In this document: one piece after another, positions 24,141 through 34,220 of the stretch
Numbering within the stretch: position 1 is the stretch's first letter
How the letters are laid out: each line of letters opens with the position of its first letter
Assembly (NCBI RefSeq): GCF_034190915.1
Contig: NW_026947484.1
Span: 82,407,982-82,471,981, forward strand
Source: Cavia porcellus
Taxonomy: Eukaryota > Chordata > Mammalia > Rodentia > Caviidae
DNA length: 64,000 nucleotides
Direction: 5' to 3'
Translations under genes and position numbers: made by a program
The notes under the pieces: generated by a model
What the model was told of the DNA's origin: nothing
Databases searched by the model: none
Seen by the model: the letters and a program-made list of their open reading frames with translations, nothing else

Positions 24141-25635
24141 TCTTTATCCATTCACTGGTTAATGGGCCTTTTGGCTGTTTGAAAGATTTATCTATTACAA
24201 ATTGTGCTGCTATAAACATGGGTGTGCATATACTGCCGTGGTATAATGCTTTTTTTTTGTTTGTTTGTTTCAGAAAGGTACCAAGAGGAGAATATCTGGA
24301 TCAAGTGAAGCCTCCAGCCCTAATTTTTAAAGAAATCTCCACACTGACTTCTACCATGGTTGCACCAGTCTACACTCTCATCAACAGTGGAGTGAGAAGG
24401 GTCCCTTTTCCTCCACAGTCATGCCAGCATTTGTTATTGGTTGATTTATTAATGATAGCCATTCTTTCTGGAGTGACCCAGAATCCCATTATTGTTTATT
24501 TGCAGTTCTCAAATGACCAGTGATGTTAAACATATTTTAATTTTTGTTTGCCATTTGTACTTCATCCAAGAAGTGCCTATACATTTCAGATGCCCATGAT
24601 TGAACCGGGTCTTTAAATTTGGGGTTTCAGATTTTTTTAGTGTTTTTTTATATATTCCAGATACTGATATGTAAATATTGAAGCATCTCTGCATCCCTAG
24701 GATTAATTCTACTTGGACATGGTGTTTAGTCTTCTTTATGATTTGCTGCATTCTGTTTGCCAGTATCTTATTGAGAATTTTGTGTCTATGTTCATTAGGA
24801 AGATAGGTATGTAGTTCTCTTTATTGGTTGGACCCTTCTCTGGTTTTGGTTATCAGGGCAATGGTTATCAGTGTAATGCTTTCAGGAATGAATATGGGAG
24901 TATTCTCTCCCTTTTAACTTCATTAAAGAGTTTGAGAAATAGTGGCATTAGTTCTTCTCTACATATTTTGCAGAATTCAAAATTCTGCTTTTCTTTGTTG
25001 GTAGGTTTTAAATTATGTTTTTAATTTCATTGACTGATTGGCGTGTTTAGAATTCTTACACCTTCTTGATTTAGCTTTGATAATTCATATGTATCTAGGA
25101 ATCTGTCCTTTTCTTCTATGTTTTCCACCTTATTAGAATATAGGTTCTTGAAGTAGGTGTTGGTGATCTTCTGGATTTCTCCAGGATCTGTTGTGATTTC
25201 ACATTTTTCATTCCTAATTGCATGGATTCAAGTGTTTTCTTTCCTTTTTTTGATAAAGTAGGGTCAGGGTTTGTCAATTTTATTGAATTTGAAGAACCAA
25301 CTCTTCAATTCATTGATTCTTTTCATTGTTTTCTTAGTTTCCATTACATTGATTTCTGCACTAATTCTTATAATTACCTTCTTATGAGTTTTGGGCTTGA
25401 CTTGTTTTGTTTTTCCCTAGAGGCTTGAGGTTCAACATTAGACCGCTTACTTGAGCTTGCTTTGTTTTTCTGATATGGGAATTCATTGCTATAAATTTCC
25501 CTCATAGGACTGCTTTCATTGTGTTCCATAAGTTTCAGTGTGTTGTATTGGCATTATTAATTGTAGGAAGTTTAAGTTCTCCTTTAATTTCATCTGTGAT
25601 CCACTGGTTATTCAGGAGGCTGTTATTTAATTTTC
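24141..25635 (-). mobile_element. L1 ORF2 3' part (minus strand)
   Basis: The reverse complement gives the late ORF2 segments: 'atgcccattaaccagtgaat' (24141-24175), the carboxy-terminal segment near 24310-24450, and RT-region text such as [11 protein letters not shown] at about 24650-24720. It is broken by stops and frameshifts. Coding stops where the HAL1-like element enters at 25636. Confidence 0.88.
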
Positions 25636-25989
25636 TTTTTTTTTAAATTTTATTTAAGGAGAAAAAGGAAAAAAAAGCAGAAAAAGGGTACAAGTTATAC
25701 AGAATTTCAGAAAAAAAATAAACAGTAGGAAATCACTAATTAATGGATTACATGTTGTCATCTTAGAAATATTTGTTAAAGTTACAAAATTAAAGCTTAT
25801 ATAGTGGACATTCAAATAGTGAGACCAAACAGTTCTGTTCAATGATCCAACAAAACTCAGTAATATCGTCTATCTTATACATTTAAATATACATGCAGTT
25901 ATATCGTTTAGAGCACTTTCTTTTCCTCTCTTTTGTACAATGACTATTACACATTTTGGGTTTTATTGCTCCCACAGTTCTTATTACTT

Positions 25990-26930
25990 TTTTTGGAGGA
26001 GAGTAAAACCAAATGTGACATAACAGAACAGAGTCAGTCAAATCAAAAGGGTGGACATAATAGATAATGTAAAAACATAATACAAGGTGATCAACAATGG
26101 TTACCATAATGCCTCCTGCTATCTCTAATAGAGTTGCCTATATCATCAGTTATAATAAAATTGAACAAAACAGTAAAGAACGAAATCAACAAAACCAAAA
26201 CGTTGGAGACATTACAGGTCTTCAAAAGTAGATAAAAGTCAACGAGAATGGGCGTCATAATGAATCTCACTATCTTCACAGCTGTTGCCTAAACTTTCGA
26301 ACCTGGTACTATCAAGCAAAACAGAATAGAGGAACATCAGTCAAAACAAGATGGTGAGAGCAATACAGGGCTTCAAATCAAGTTAATAGAATATCAAAGT
26401 GGGTTACTATAATATATCCTACTATTTTTTTATTTATTTTTCCCTTAATTAAAAGAATAAAAATAAAAAAATAATAAAATGGAAATTGATATAAAAGAGG
26501 GCATAACAACAAAACAGCACAGATCAAAACATAACCATTTAAGCAAAATAGTATTTCACCACAAGATAATCTCGACATAAAAGTAGTTACCATATTGTCT
26601 CTTTCCTTGAATATTTGAGTATAACTTCGTATACTGTAGCATCAAATATATCAAAACAATGTAAAACCATTCAAGAGAATGACAGTATTACAGGGTATTT
26701 AGAACCAACTAACAGAAAATGAACAATGGTTTCTGTATAATCTCCTTGTCTATAAAAGTTTTTGTTTATACTATCACATCCAATAAGATACATGTTAAGA
26801 CCAATGGAGACAGAAGAACAAAAGCTTGATGAGACTTCAAAACAAGATGATACCAAATCAGCATTACCTATTATGATGTCGTTTTCTCCAAAATAGCTGT
26901 TCCTATCATCCAATCTTCTCTGCCTCATTT
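25990..26930 (-). repeat. HAL1-like tail: ~150-bp degenerate repeats
   Basis: Plus-strand landmarks of the form 'attacaggtcttcaaaagta', 'atacagggcttcaaatcaag', 'attacagggtatttagaac' and 'gagacttcaaaacaagatg' occur at about 26211, 26364, 26688 and 26836. This gives spacings near 153, 324 (with a low-complexity interruption at 26425-26490) and 148. Each is followed by a 'taccataatg'-like motif (26101, 26253, 26590, 26865). Confidence 0.7.
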
Positions 26931-26939
26931 CTGTTGAGC

Positions 26940-27990
26940 TCTTTTTCTGTCATTAGTTGTCAGTTTGTCTTCTTCATTTTGTTTTCTGCTTCATTGTGGC
27001 CTCTCTGCCACTGTTTCTGGATTCTTCGTATTTTTCTTTTTTAGAATATCCTGCAGTATTCTCTGTAGAGTTGAATTAGTGGTTGCATATTCCCCTAGTC
27101 CCTCTTTATCCTGGAAGCACCTTGTTTTTCCATCAATTTCCGGGGATAGTTGTGCAGGATATATCAATCTTGGCTGGAGGTTATTATCTTTCAAAGCTTG
27201 AATTATTTCCCCCCCATGCTCTTTGTGATTTGATGGTTTGTGCCAAGAAGTCTGCTGTAATTCTGATGGGTGTTCCCTTGTAAGTGATCTGTTCTTGTCT
27301 CTGACAGCTTTTAATATTCTGTTCTTATATTGGAATTCTGGAATTTTAATTATTATATGCCTGGGTGTTTCTCTGTTAGGGTTGTAGGTAGCTGGGGTCC
27401 TGTATGCCTCATACATCTGAGTATCTTTACCTTTTGCTAAATTAGGAAAATTCTCCTGGATTATTTCTGCAAGTAGCCTTTGTAATTCATTTGTTTGTGT
27501 CCCTACTTCTTCTTTTATGTTCTTAATTCTTAAGTTATAGATCCTCCTATCATCTTCTAGTCTTTGTATTATTGCTGTTTCTTTGTTATTTTTAAGAAGT
27601 TTTTCATTTCATTCTCCCATATTACAAATCTGGCCTCCAGTTCAGATAATCTATCCTTAGTTTCTTTCAAGCTGTTATGCCAGCTTTCCATAGAGTTTTT
27701 AGTTTCCTGGTAATCTCTTTGAACCTGCTTCACGTATTCTATGCTTTCTCTATTTTCTCCATCAAACAATTCTCCCCTCTTGTTCTGTTCTTCCATTCCA
27801 CCATCTGTTTTTTTCTTGGGTGGTGCTTAGCATTTCTCTAACTATTCTGCTTATGTCTAGCTTCAGGTCATTAATAACTTCATTCCTGAACTCATCTATG
27901 AGGCTCTGGAGATAGCGCTTTATATCTATTGGTGCTGTGTCTGCTATTGCCTGTTTCTCAGGGTTGGGGGCCGAGCAGCCTTTCTTGTTG
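26940..27990 (-). pseudogene. ORF1 of HAL1-like element
   Basis: Encodes an L1 ORF1p-type RNA-binding protein. The N-terminal and coiled-coil part (IDIKRYLQSLIDEFRNEV at about 27930-27877, then SMESWHNSLKETKDRLSELEARF at 27700-27630) is followed by the RRM and C-terminal domain (TPRHIIIKIP, KNRILKAVRDK, PRLIYPAQLSPEIDG) at 27416-26991. Frame changes separate the parts, so it is not intact as given. The longest open part is 141 codons. Confidence 0.85.
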
Positions 27991-28723
27991 CTCCCTCTTC
28001 CAATATTCTTTGTTTCTTATATATGCAAGTATATATAGGAGGCCCAGCTTCCTTCCCTGTTGGCCACAGTCTGATTGAATTGCTGGCCAGGTGTTCCCGC
28101 CCACCTCAGCGCACCAGGGAGTTACAAACTGGGCCCGCCCCTCCAGGTCACCTTCAGGTGCTGGGACCTGGGTTGTGCTAGCCTACTGGGTCTCAGCCAG
28201 CAGTGTCACATAAGCTAGGCACTGCTCACCATTCCCGCTTGTGGGGGGGATATGTGACTGAAGTCACTACAGCGCCCTGTTTCGGCACGTCTGCCTAGTC
28301 CCAGAATGTCCTCTGTTGGAGCCTCTAGACCATGGAAGAGTCCCTGTTTCCCTCACTCACCACAGGTCGATGCACGGCTCCCCGCCCATCCCACTCTCAA
28401 CTCCACTCACCGATTTCTGTTCTCAGAGCTTTCATGCGTCTCTCTCTCACTGCCGAGCTGATTCAGACGCAGCTGCGGCGGCAGGAAACCCAAATCTCGG
28501 CTTCCAATGGCACAGGCTCCAGCTTCCATGCTGAGGCTTTATCTGTTCCTGTTATAGCACCAGGATTGCATTCCCAGGTGGTTTCTCTCAGTCCAGCTCG
28601 TTCTTGGGTCAGCAGGGCATATCTCCTCTTGCTTAGGATTCCTCACTCCGCACCATTCCTGGATTCTAAGCTGGTCTTTCATAGAGCCTCCATAGCTGCT
28701 GCTATCTGTCCGCCATGTTCTCC
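27990..28723 (-). promoter_or_regulatory. 5' UTR of the HAL1-like element
   Basis: GC-rich sequence with CpGs (for example GCAGCTGCGGCGGCAGG near 28468) contrasts with the AT-rich tail. The element begins with GGAGAACATGGCGGAC, whose ATGGCGG core resembles the YY1-type site at the start of many L1 5' UTRs. No tandem monomers are visible here. Confidence 0.6.
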
Positions 28724-28739
28724 CTGTTATTTAATTTTC

Positions 28740-28788
28740 ACATGTCTATAAAGTTTCTGTGGCTTCCTTTGCTATTGTCTTAGTCAGA
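28740..28788 (-). mobile_element. L1 ORF2 (minus strand) resumes, then 5' truncation
   Basis: 'acatgtctataaagtttctg' continues the ORF2 reading interrupted at 25635. Homology fades by about 28788, taken as the 5' truncation point. Confidence 0.6.
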
Positions 28789-29495
28789 TGTTCATGATCC
28801 TCCCAGTACAGGAAAAGGAGCTACTGCAAAGCCATTTCTTACCCACCTCCTTATCTTCCCTGGTGGTCATCATGAGACAATTCCTCATGGCCTGCTGGGT
28901 TCTGGTAAGGCAAAGGGGTTTCTACCTTGAAACTCCCTTGTCCTGCACATTTTAGGGTACAACTGTACGCTATAGAAATGTCTAGTGTGAAGTGCTTAAA
29001 CGGCTTAAGAGGAAATTGGCTCCCCATCAGCCGTGTTGCTGTGTCACTTGGCCTTTCCTGTACTGATACTGTATGCTGGGATAAGGGACACAGGGAGCCA
29101 GTAGCTCTCCTAGTGCTGCTTTTGTTGTGTCAATGTTAATCACCCTGAACCTAAAAAGGGATTGTTTCCTTACCAGAGAAATTTCTCAACCCTGCTTGAC
29201 TGCATAGTGGCAAATTCTCTGCACACTCCCACATTCACTTGTGTGAGGCCACACATAGCTGCCTGTGTCTGTGGACGTGGCTGCTGAAAACTCTCAATGT
29301 TCACCCACAGGGAAAAGGAAGGTTTCACCTTCTGTCTCAGTTATTTAGGTGCTAGGATTTTATACCCTAGAAAATTGTTTGAAAGGTGCCATCTAGTGTG
29401 AGCACTGGAAAATTACACCATAGTGGATGCATCAGTCCTGTAGTTACTGTTTATGTTTCCATCATGGACACCAGATTTGAAATTTCTAATTATTA
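28789..29495. other. Intergenic DNA, nothing recognised
   Basis: No repeat family, exon or RNA gene was assigned. Confidence 0.35.
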
Positions 29496-29509
29496 AATTA
29501 TCAAACAAA

Positions 29510-29666
29510 GCCGGGCGTGGTGGCTCACACCTGTAATCCCAGCACTCGGGAGGCTGAGGCAGGAGGATCGTTCGAGATCAGCCTGGGCTACAAAGTGAGC
29601 TCAAGGCCAGCCTGAACTGCATAGCGAGACCCTGTCTCAAAAAGACCAAAAAAAAAAAAAAAAAAA
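29510..29666 (+). mobile_element. B1 SINE, young full length
   Basis: Complete head GCCGGGCGTGGTGGCTC, the internal duplication ('agcctgggctac' and 'agcctgaactgc'), and AAAAAGACC with poly-A. 14-bp target duplication aattatcaaacaaa at 29496-29509 and 29667-29680. It is the best reference B1 in the window. Confidence 0.97.
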
Positions 29667-29700
29667 AATTATCAAACAAAAGTCACAAATTTGACTCCAG

Positions 29701-29757
29701 ACTGCCTCAGCCTGCCAAGTATCTGGGATTACAGGTTTATGCTTTTGTATCTGGCCA
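29701..29757 (-). mobile_element. B1 head fragment
   Basis: 'ctgcctcagcctgccaagta' and 'tgggattacaggtttatgc' are the reverse B1 head. Confidence 0.65.
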
Positions 29758-29882
29758 TCAAACATATTTTAAGGAACTCAAGAGAAAAAGAATAATCTAT
29801 TCACTTTGGATTTTTCTGCTTTATGTTATTCTTCCTTTACTATATACATTTCTATTTTCCTTCTAACATAACTTAAGTCTAG

Positions 29883-29965
29883 GCAGAGGGTGTAGCTCAG
29901 TGGTAGAATTCTTGCCTACTTCATGCAAGTTCCCGGGTTTAATTCCCAATGCTAGTATGCGCATT
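29883..29965 (+). mobile_element. ID SINE, old subfamily
   Basis: 'gggtgtagctcagtggtaga' and 'cgggtttaattcccaatgc' preserve boxes A and B. The short GGTAGA D-arm is closer to the rat-type ID than to the young local family. Confidence 0.8.
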
Positions 29966-29984
29966 TAAAAAAAACCATAAACCA

Positions 29985-30885
29985 AATACAGTAAATTCTC
30001 TTAACTCCTCTTAAGTCTGAGCTTCCTTTAGTAGTTTATTCAGAGCAAGTTTGTTTGCCACAAATCATTAAATTCCTTTTATCTGAGTGTGTCTATTTAG
30101 TGTTTACTCATGAAAGATATTTTCACTTAATTTGAGGTGACAGTCCTATTTTTTCAGCATGTAAAAAATGTTGTTGCATTTCCTCCTATCTCCACAGTCA
30201 TCAAATTGTTACTCGCCTATAACCAATGTGGTGTGGTGTGGCTGTTTTTTCTCCCAGAGCGTGAAAGCAGTCCCGCAACAAATTACGCAGCTGAGTTTCC
30301 TACATCTGAGGAAATCGCAAGAGTCAGCACATCTGAGTGCAAAGGATCAGCTCAGCCCTGGGGACAACCTTCATGATCATGGCATCTCCCCTGCCAGGTA
30401 AGCACTGTGAGACTTTTCAAGTCTGCGTTTTCAGAATTGTAAAGCATCGCAATTTGGATTCATTTGCCTTTTTCCTATTTAGCATCTGCTGGCTTCCTAA
30501 ATGTATAGGTTATTGTATTTTGCAAATTTTGACAATGATTAGTATTTCTTTTTGTCTATTTCTTTGGTATGCGTTCTTTCTTCTTTCCTTATAAGACTCC
30601 AATGACAAGAATGTCAGCCTTTAGTATTGCTCACAGATCTCAGAGACTCTATTCATCTTCGGGGGAGGGAATCATCTCTTGTCCTTCAGTTTGGAATTTC
30701 TACTGATCTATCAAGTTCACTGATCCTTTCTCATGTCATTTAGATTCTGCCATAAGTTGTTTTAGTCATTGTGTTTTTGGTTATAAAACTTTTATACCTT
30801 CTATATCTTTACTAAGACTTTCTACTTTTCCATTTATTTAAGGTGTGTTTGGGCCCAAAGCTTTCCTCAGCCCTTTTGATTTTTG
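29985..30885 (-). mobile_element. Old L1 remnant
   Basis: 'gcatgtaaaaaatgttgttg' (30160-30180) and 'tatcaagttcactgatcc', 'tatctttactaagactttct' (30710-30830) read as reverse-strand segments of an ancient L1. A candidate exon-like segment lies between (30258-30397). Confidence 0.5.
30258..30397 (+). other. Candidate 140-nt exon, weak
   Basis: The segment is bounded by a good acceptor (pyrimidine tract, then CTCCCAG ending at 30257) and a strong donor (CCAG|GTAAGC at 30397/30398). One frame stays open throughout (46 codons, starting SVKAVPQQ). Another frame has an ATGG start context near the 3' end. No protein family was recognised and the flanks look like old L1, so it may be chance. Confidence 0.2.
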
Positions 30886-30889
30886 TATT

Positions 30890-31008
30890 TTGAGACAGGT
30901 TCTCCCTAAATTCCTGAACTGCCTTGGCTGGGCTCGAACTTGTGATCCTTTTGCCTACCTTCCAGAGTGGCAGGATTACAGTCCTGTATTACCAGGCTTG
31001 GCTGGAAC
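30890..31008 (-). mobile_element. Old B1 SINE
   Basis: 'ttgagacaggttctcccta' to 'ggattacagtcctgtatta' follows B1 in reverse with about 25% difference by eye. Confidence 0.7.
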
Positions 31009-31225
31009 TTTTAAATAGAAGCTGCATTAGAGTCTGTTAGGTATTTACAACATATAACACCTCACTTTTGGCATCTATTCATTTTCTTTTCCTGCATAAA
31101 TTGAGATTTCATGATTCTTCATGTCAGGAATATTAGAATGTATTATGTATGTTCTTGGTATCATGAAACTCTGTGTCCTATGAAGCATATGCTGATATTG
31201 TTTTAGAAAGATAAAAATGCTACTG

Positions 31226-31395
31226 TTGCCAGATGTGATGATATATGCCTGTAATGCCAGCACTCAGAAGGCTGAGGCAGGATGATTGCTGTGAGTTCAA
31301 GTCTATCCTGGGCTACACATTCAGTGACTTTAAGGCCAGCCTGCATGACAAACTGAGACCCTGTCTCAAAAAATCAAAAATAAATAAATAAAATG
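31226..31395 (+). mobile_element. B1 SINE
   Basis: 'tgtaatgccagcactcagaa' head, duplicated right half, 'gaccctgtctcaaaaaatc' and a TAAA-rich tail. Confidence 0.9.
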
Positions 31396-31461
31396 CTAAT
31401 ATTATGAAAGACAAAGACTGGAGATAGAAAAGATAAAAATACTTGATGCTTAAATGCAATG

Positions 31462-31590
31462 TGTGTGGGGGACACTGATGCAACTCAGTGATATAGCACC
31501 TGGCCAGAATGCTCAAGGCTCTTGGTCCAAGCCACACCACATATACACCCACACCCATACCCACACCCATACCCCCCCCCACACACACAG
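31462..31590 (+). mobile_element. Degenerate ID followed by (CCCACA)n
   Basis: 'gatgcaactcagtgatatag' and 'gctcttggtccaagcc' are a decayed ID. From 31536 to 31590 the tail is a C/A-rich array of CCCACA-type units, probably grown from the ID tail. Confidence 0.6.
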
Positions 31591-31725
31591 AGGAATATAA
31601 AGTATAGAGGCAAGTATTTTGTCAATGCTGCCTTTCCTAAATGTGACAACTGTACAGTACTTCTGTGAGAGAGCCATTTTGGTTTGGGTTACAAGTTCCT
31701 GCCAGCCCTGGGTGAGATGGACAGT

Positions 31726-31887
31726 TCTTTTTTTCTTTCTTTCTTTCTTTTTAAGACAGGGTCTTGCTGTGCAGTTCATGCTGGCCTTGAGCTTATTTTG
31801 TAGCCCAGACTGGTCTCAAACTCACAACGATCCTCCTGCTCAGCCTCCTGAGTACTGGGATTACAGGTGTGAGCCACCATACCCCAC
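31726..31887 (-). mobile_element. B1 SINE
   Basis: A (TTTC)n start, GACAGGGTCTTGC block, and head ending at the 'gtgagccaccat' motif. Confidence 0.92.
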
Positions 31888-31904
31888 ACCTGGCGAGTAG
31901 CAGG

Positions 31905-32003
31905 TTTTTTTTTTTTAAACTTTTTAACGGTACCGGGGATCGAACTCACGACCGCCTGCTTGCAAGGCAGGTGCTTATGCCGCCGAGCTAAATCCCCAGC
32001 CCC
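31905..32003 (-). mobile_element. ID SINE
   Basis: Reverse young-type ID with CGGTACCGGGGATCGAAC and GCCGAGCTAAATCCCCAGCC. It lies directly downstream of the B1. Confidence 0.93.
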
Positions 32004-32014
32004 TGAATAACAGG

Positions 32015-32103
32015 TTTTTGTTTTGTTTTTTGGTACCAGGGATTGAACTCACAACCTCACACTTGCCAGGCAGGCACTTATGTCACTGAGCTAAATCCCT
32101 GGT
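32015..32103 (-). mobile_element. ID SINE, adjacent second copy
   Basis: A second reverse ID (GGTACCAGGGATTGAAC ... GAGCTAAATCCCTGG) begins 12 bp after the first. They are independent insertions with different diagnostic bases. From 32104 to 32630 no other feature is seen. Confidence 0.9.
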
Positions 32104-32629
32104 GGACAGTTCTTATGTAGGTCCATTCTCTTAAGTTTTTGCAGTGCTGTCTGTATCTATCTGAGCTATCCAGTGGACAGGTTTAGGCTGTCTGTGGCCA
32201 TTATCACCATCACTGCTAGGAGAGCCCTCTCCACTTTGCAGGTCTACTACAGCTCTCCTAGAGCTCTCTTAATCCACAAAGATACATCTTTCCTGGCTTG
32301 AGACTGCATTAAAACCAGGCTGTGTGGTACTGTATTTGTAAAAAAAAAAAAAGGGTAAAGTCAACTCCATTACTTATTTTCCCTGCCTGCCTGCTATTAT
32401 TTACTTTTCAATGTCCTTGGATAGCTATGCAATACATTTTGTTTAAGGTTTTTAGCTGGTTCAGTGCAAGAGACAGAGATGAAAGTACTTACTCCTTTTT
32501 ACCCTGAACCTGAACTCAAACTTTTTATAGAAATTTAATATAAACTTGAGGATCTGTTACCCTGTGAAATAATCAACCATGTTACCCTATGAAATAATAA
32601 ATCATGTTAATTTTTCTTTTCAAACCCTA

Positions 32630-32748
32630 CCCCATGAAGCATGCCTATAATCCTAGCACCAGGGAGGCTGAAGTAGGATGCACCGTTTTAGGCCAGCCTG
32701 TGCTACACACAAAGTTTAAGGCCAGCCTGGACTACATCATTATCTTAC
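32630..32748 (+). mobile_element. B1 SINE
   Basis: 'gcctataatcctagcaccag' head with both right-half copies ('aggccagcctgtgctac', 'aggccagcctggactac'). Confidence 0.85.
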
Positions 32749-32749
32749 T

Positions 32750-33165
32750 TTCCTTCTTGTTGCTGGGACAAAATACCTGACACTCATAAATTAAAGGAGA
32801 AAAGGTTATTTTGGCTTACAGTTTATGAAGGTTTTAGTCCATGGTTAGCTGGTTTCAAGGCAGGGCAGCATGGTAGAGGGGCGATGCAGTGGAAACGCAG
32901 AGCATGGTGTGGCAGGCAGGAAACAGCAGCCTTCCTAATTTTCCCCTTTTTATTCCATCTAAGCCTCTTGGTTGGTACTGCTTGGACCCTGGGTGGGTCT
33001 TATGTCTTCATCCACATTCAGAACTGTGCTAGGGGCTGAGATTTAGCTCAGCGACATAAGCGCCTGCCTTGCAAGCAGGCGGTCGTGAGTTCGATCCCCA
33101 GTACTGATAAAAGGGAAAAAGACAAAAAAAAAAAAAAAGAACTGTGCTAAACCAATCAGTAGAAC
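32750..33165 (-). mobile_element. MaLR LTR (MST/MT-like), split by an ID
   Basis: 'tgctgggacaaaatacctga', 'ggttattttggcttacagtt' and 'tttagtccatggttagctgg' form a reverse MaLR 3' LTR end. The ID at 33032-33137 is inside it. Confidence 0.65.
33032..33137 (+). mobile_element. ID SINE in MaLR LTR
   Basis: 12-bp target duplication agaactgtgcta at 33020-33031 and 33138-33149. Confidence 0.95.
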
Positions 33166-33280
33166 GAAGGACGAAGAGGAGGAGGAAAGGAAGGAAGAAG
33201 AAGAAGAAAAAGAAGAAGAGGAGGAAAAGGAAGAGAAGAAGAAGAACAGGAAGAAGAAAAGCAAGAAGAACAAGAAATAA
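33165..33280. repeat. Purine-rich (GAA/GGA)n tract
   Basis: About 115 bp almost free of pyrimidines on the plus strand, mixing GAA, GGA and AAGG units. Confidence 0.9.
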
Positions 33281-33282
33281 TC

Positions 33283-33380
33283 AGAGTCAGGGATATTGCT
33301 CAGTGGCACAGTGCCTGCCTGGCAAGTGGGAGGTTATGAGTTCAATTCACAGCATCAAAAACAACAAAAAATAAAATAAA
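33283..33380 (+). mobile_element. ID SINE
   Basis: Older-type ID (GGATATTGCTCAGTGGCACA). 16-bp target duplication agaacaagaaataatc at 33267-33282 and 33381-33396. The insertion is at the edge of the purine tract. From 33397 to 33710 nothing is recognised. Confidence 0.93.
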
Positions 33381-33710
33381 AGAACAAGAAATAATCTATA
33401 TTATAGTAAGTTTTCTAGTGACAGCATTGAATACTGTAAATTAGAACAACTGTAGAAATTTAATTTTTCAATTATAGCTTGCAATAAAATGATAGGATAA
33501 GGGCTTATAAATAGACTCTTACTTTTAATCAATGCCTTGCAAAAATTCCTAAAATATAATTATTATCTTAGAGATAATGCACATTTTTAAGGAGTTTAGT
33601 ACATATATCTAAATTACTTTCTAAAAAAAGTGCTAGAGAATAGATTCATGCATATTCTCCTTTGGGAAGTTTTTTCCTTTTTTATTGAATTCTTAAACTT
33701 ACAGAAAGTT

Positions 33711-33800
33711 CTGGGCCAGGGATTTAGCTCAGTGGCATAAGTGCCTTCCTGGCAAGCATGAGGTCATGAGTTCCATCCCTGGTACCAACAAACAAACAAC
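33711..33800 (+). mobile_element. ID SINE
   Basis: 'agggatttagctcagtggca' with CAACAAACAAACAAC tail. Flanks 'aacttacagaaa' and 'aacttatagaaa' are a near-perfect duplication. Confidence 0.9.
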
Positions 33801-33916
33801 AACTTATAGAAACTTGCAAGACTAGAACAAAGAACTCCCATATATTCTTCACCATTTTGTTTTCTGTTAACATTTACCTCATTGTTTTTTTTTCTCTTTC
33901 TCCACACCCACATACA

Positions 33917-34052
33917 TTTATTTATTTATTTACAAGGTTTCACAATGTGGTCTGGAACTTGTTATGTGACCAGGCTGGTCTTGAATTTGAAATCCTCCTG
34001 CCTCAGCCTCACAAAGTGCTGTGATTGCAGGACTGCACCAGTACACTCAGCC
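33917..34052 (-). mobile_element. B1 SINE, diverged
   Basis: A (TTTA)n start, 'caggctggtcttgaatttga', 'cctcctgcctcagcctcaca', and a degraded head. Confidence 0.85.
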
Positions 34053-34061
34053 ACATACACA

Positions 34062-34096
34062 ATTTTATATATATATACAAACACACACACACACAT
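34062..34096. repeat. (TA)n and (CA)n microsatellite
   Basis: A short TA run then a short CA run, between two B1 elements. Confidence 0.85.
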
Positions 34097-34220
34097 TTTT
34101 TTTTTTTTTTTGGAGACAGGGTCTTATCCAGGGTCTTATTGGGGCCTTGAGCTTGTGACAATCCTCCTGCCTCAGCCTCCCAAATGCTGGGATTATAGGT
34201 GTATGCCACCATGCCCAGTT
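34097..34220 (-). mobile_element. B1 SINE
   Basis: Poly-T, GGAGACAGGGTCTTATCC with an internal duplication of the 'cagggtctta' block, and a full head. A (TA)n run follows at 34226-34241. From 34245 to 35284 nothing else is recognised. Confidence 0.92.

Larger units (their letters stand above)
25636..28723 (-). mobile_element. Full-length ORF1-only L1 derivative (HAL1-like)
   Basis: A complete 3.09 kb non-autonomous element, flanked by a perfect 16-bp target duplication ctgttatttaattttc at 25620-25635 and 28724-28739 in a minus-strand L1. On its sense (minus) strand the order is: a GC-rich 5' UTR starting GGAGAACATGGCGGAC (28723 down to about 27990), ORF1 (about 27990-26940), a 1.3 kb tail of ~150-bp degenerate repeats, and an end with AAATAAAATTT and poly-A. 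ORF2 is absent. Half-LINEs (HAL1) encode ORF1 only and depend on L1 ORF2p. The tail is what sets this one apart. Confidence 0.88.

Noticed and set aside
26621..26633. ataacttcgtata, identical to one 13-bp arm of loxP
   Set aside because: No inverted second arm 8 bp away. It lies in AT-rich HAL1 tail repeat sequence, so a chance match is the best explanation.
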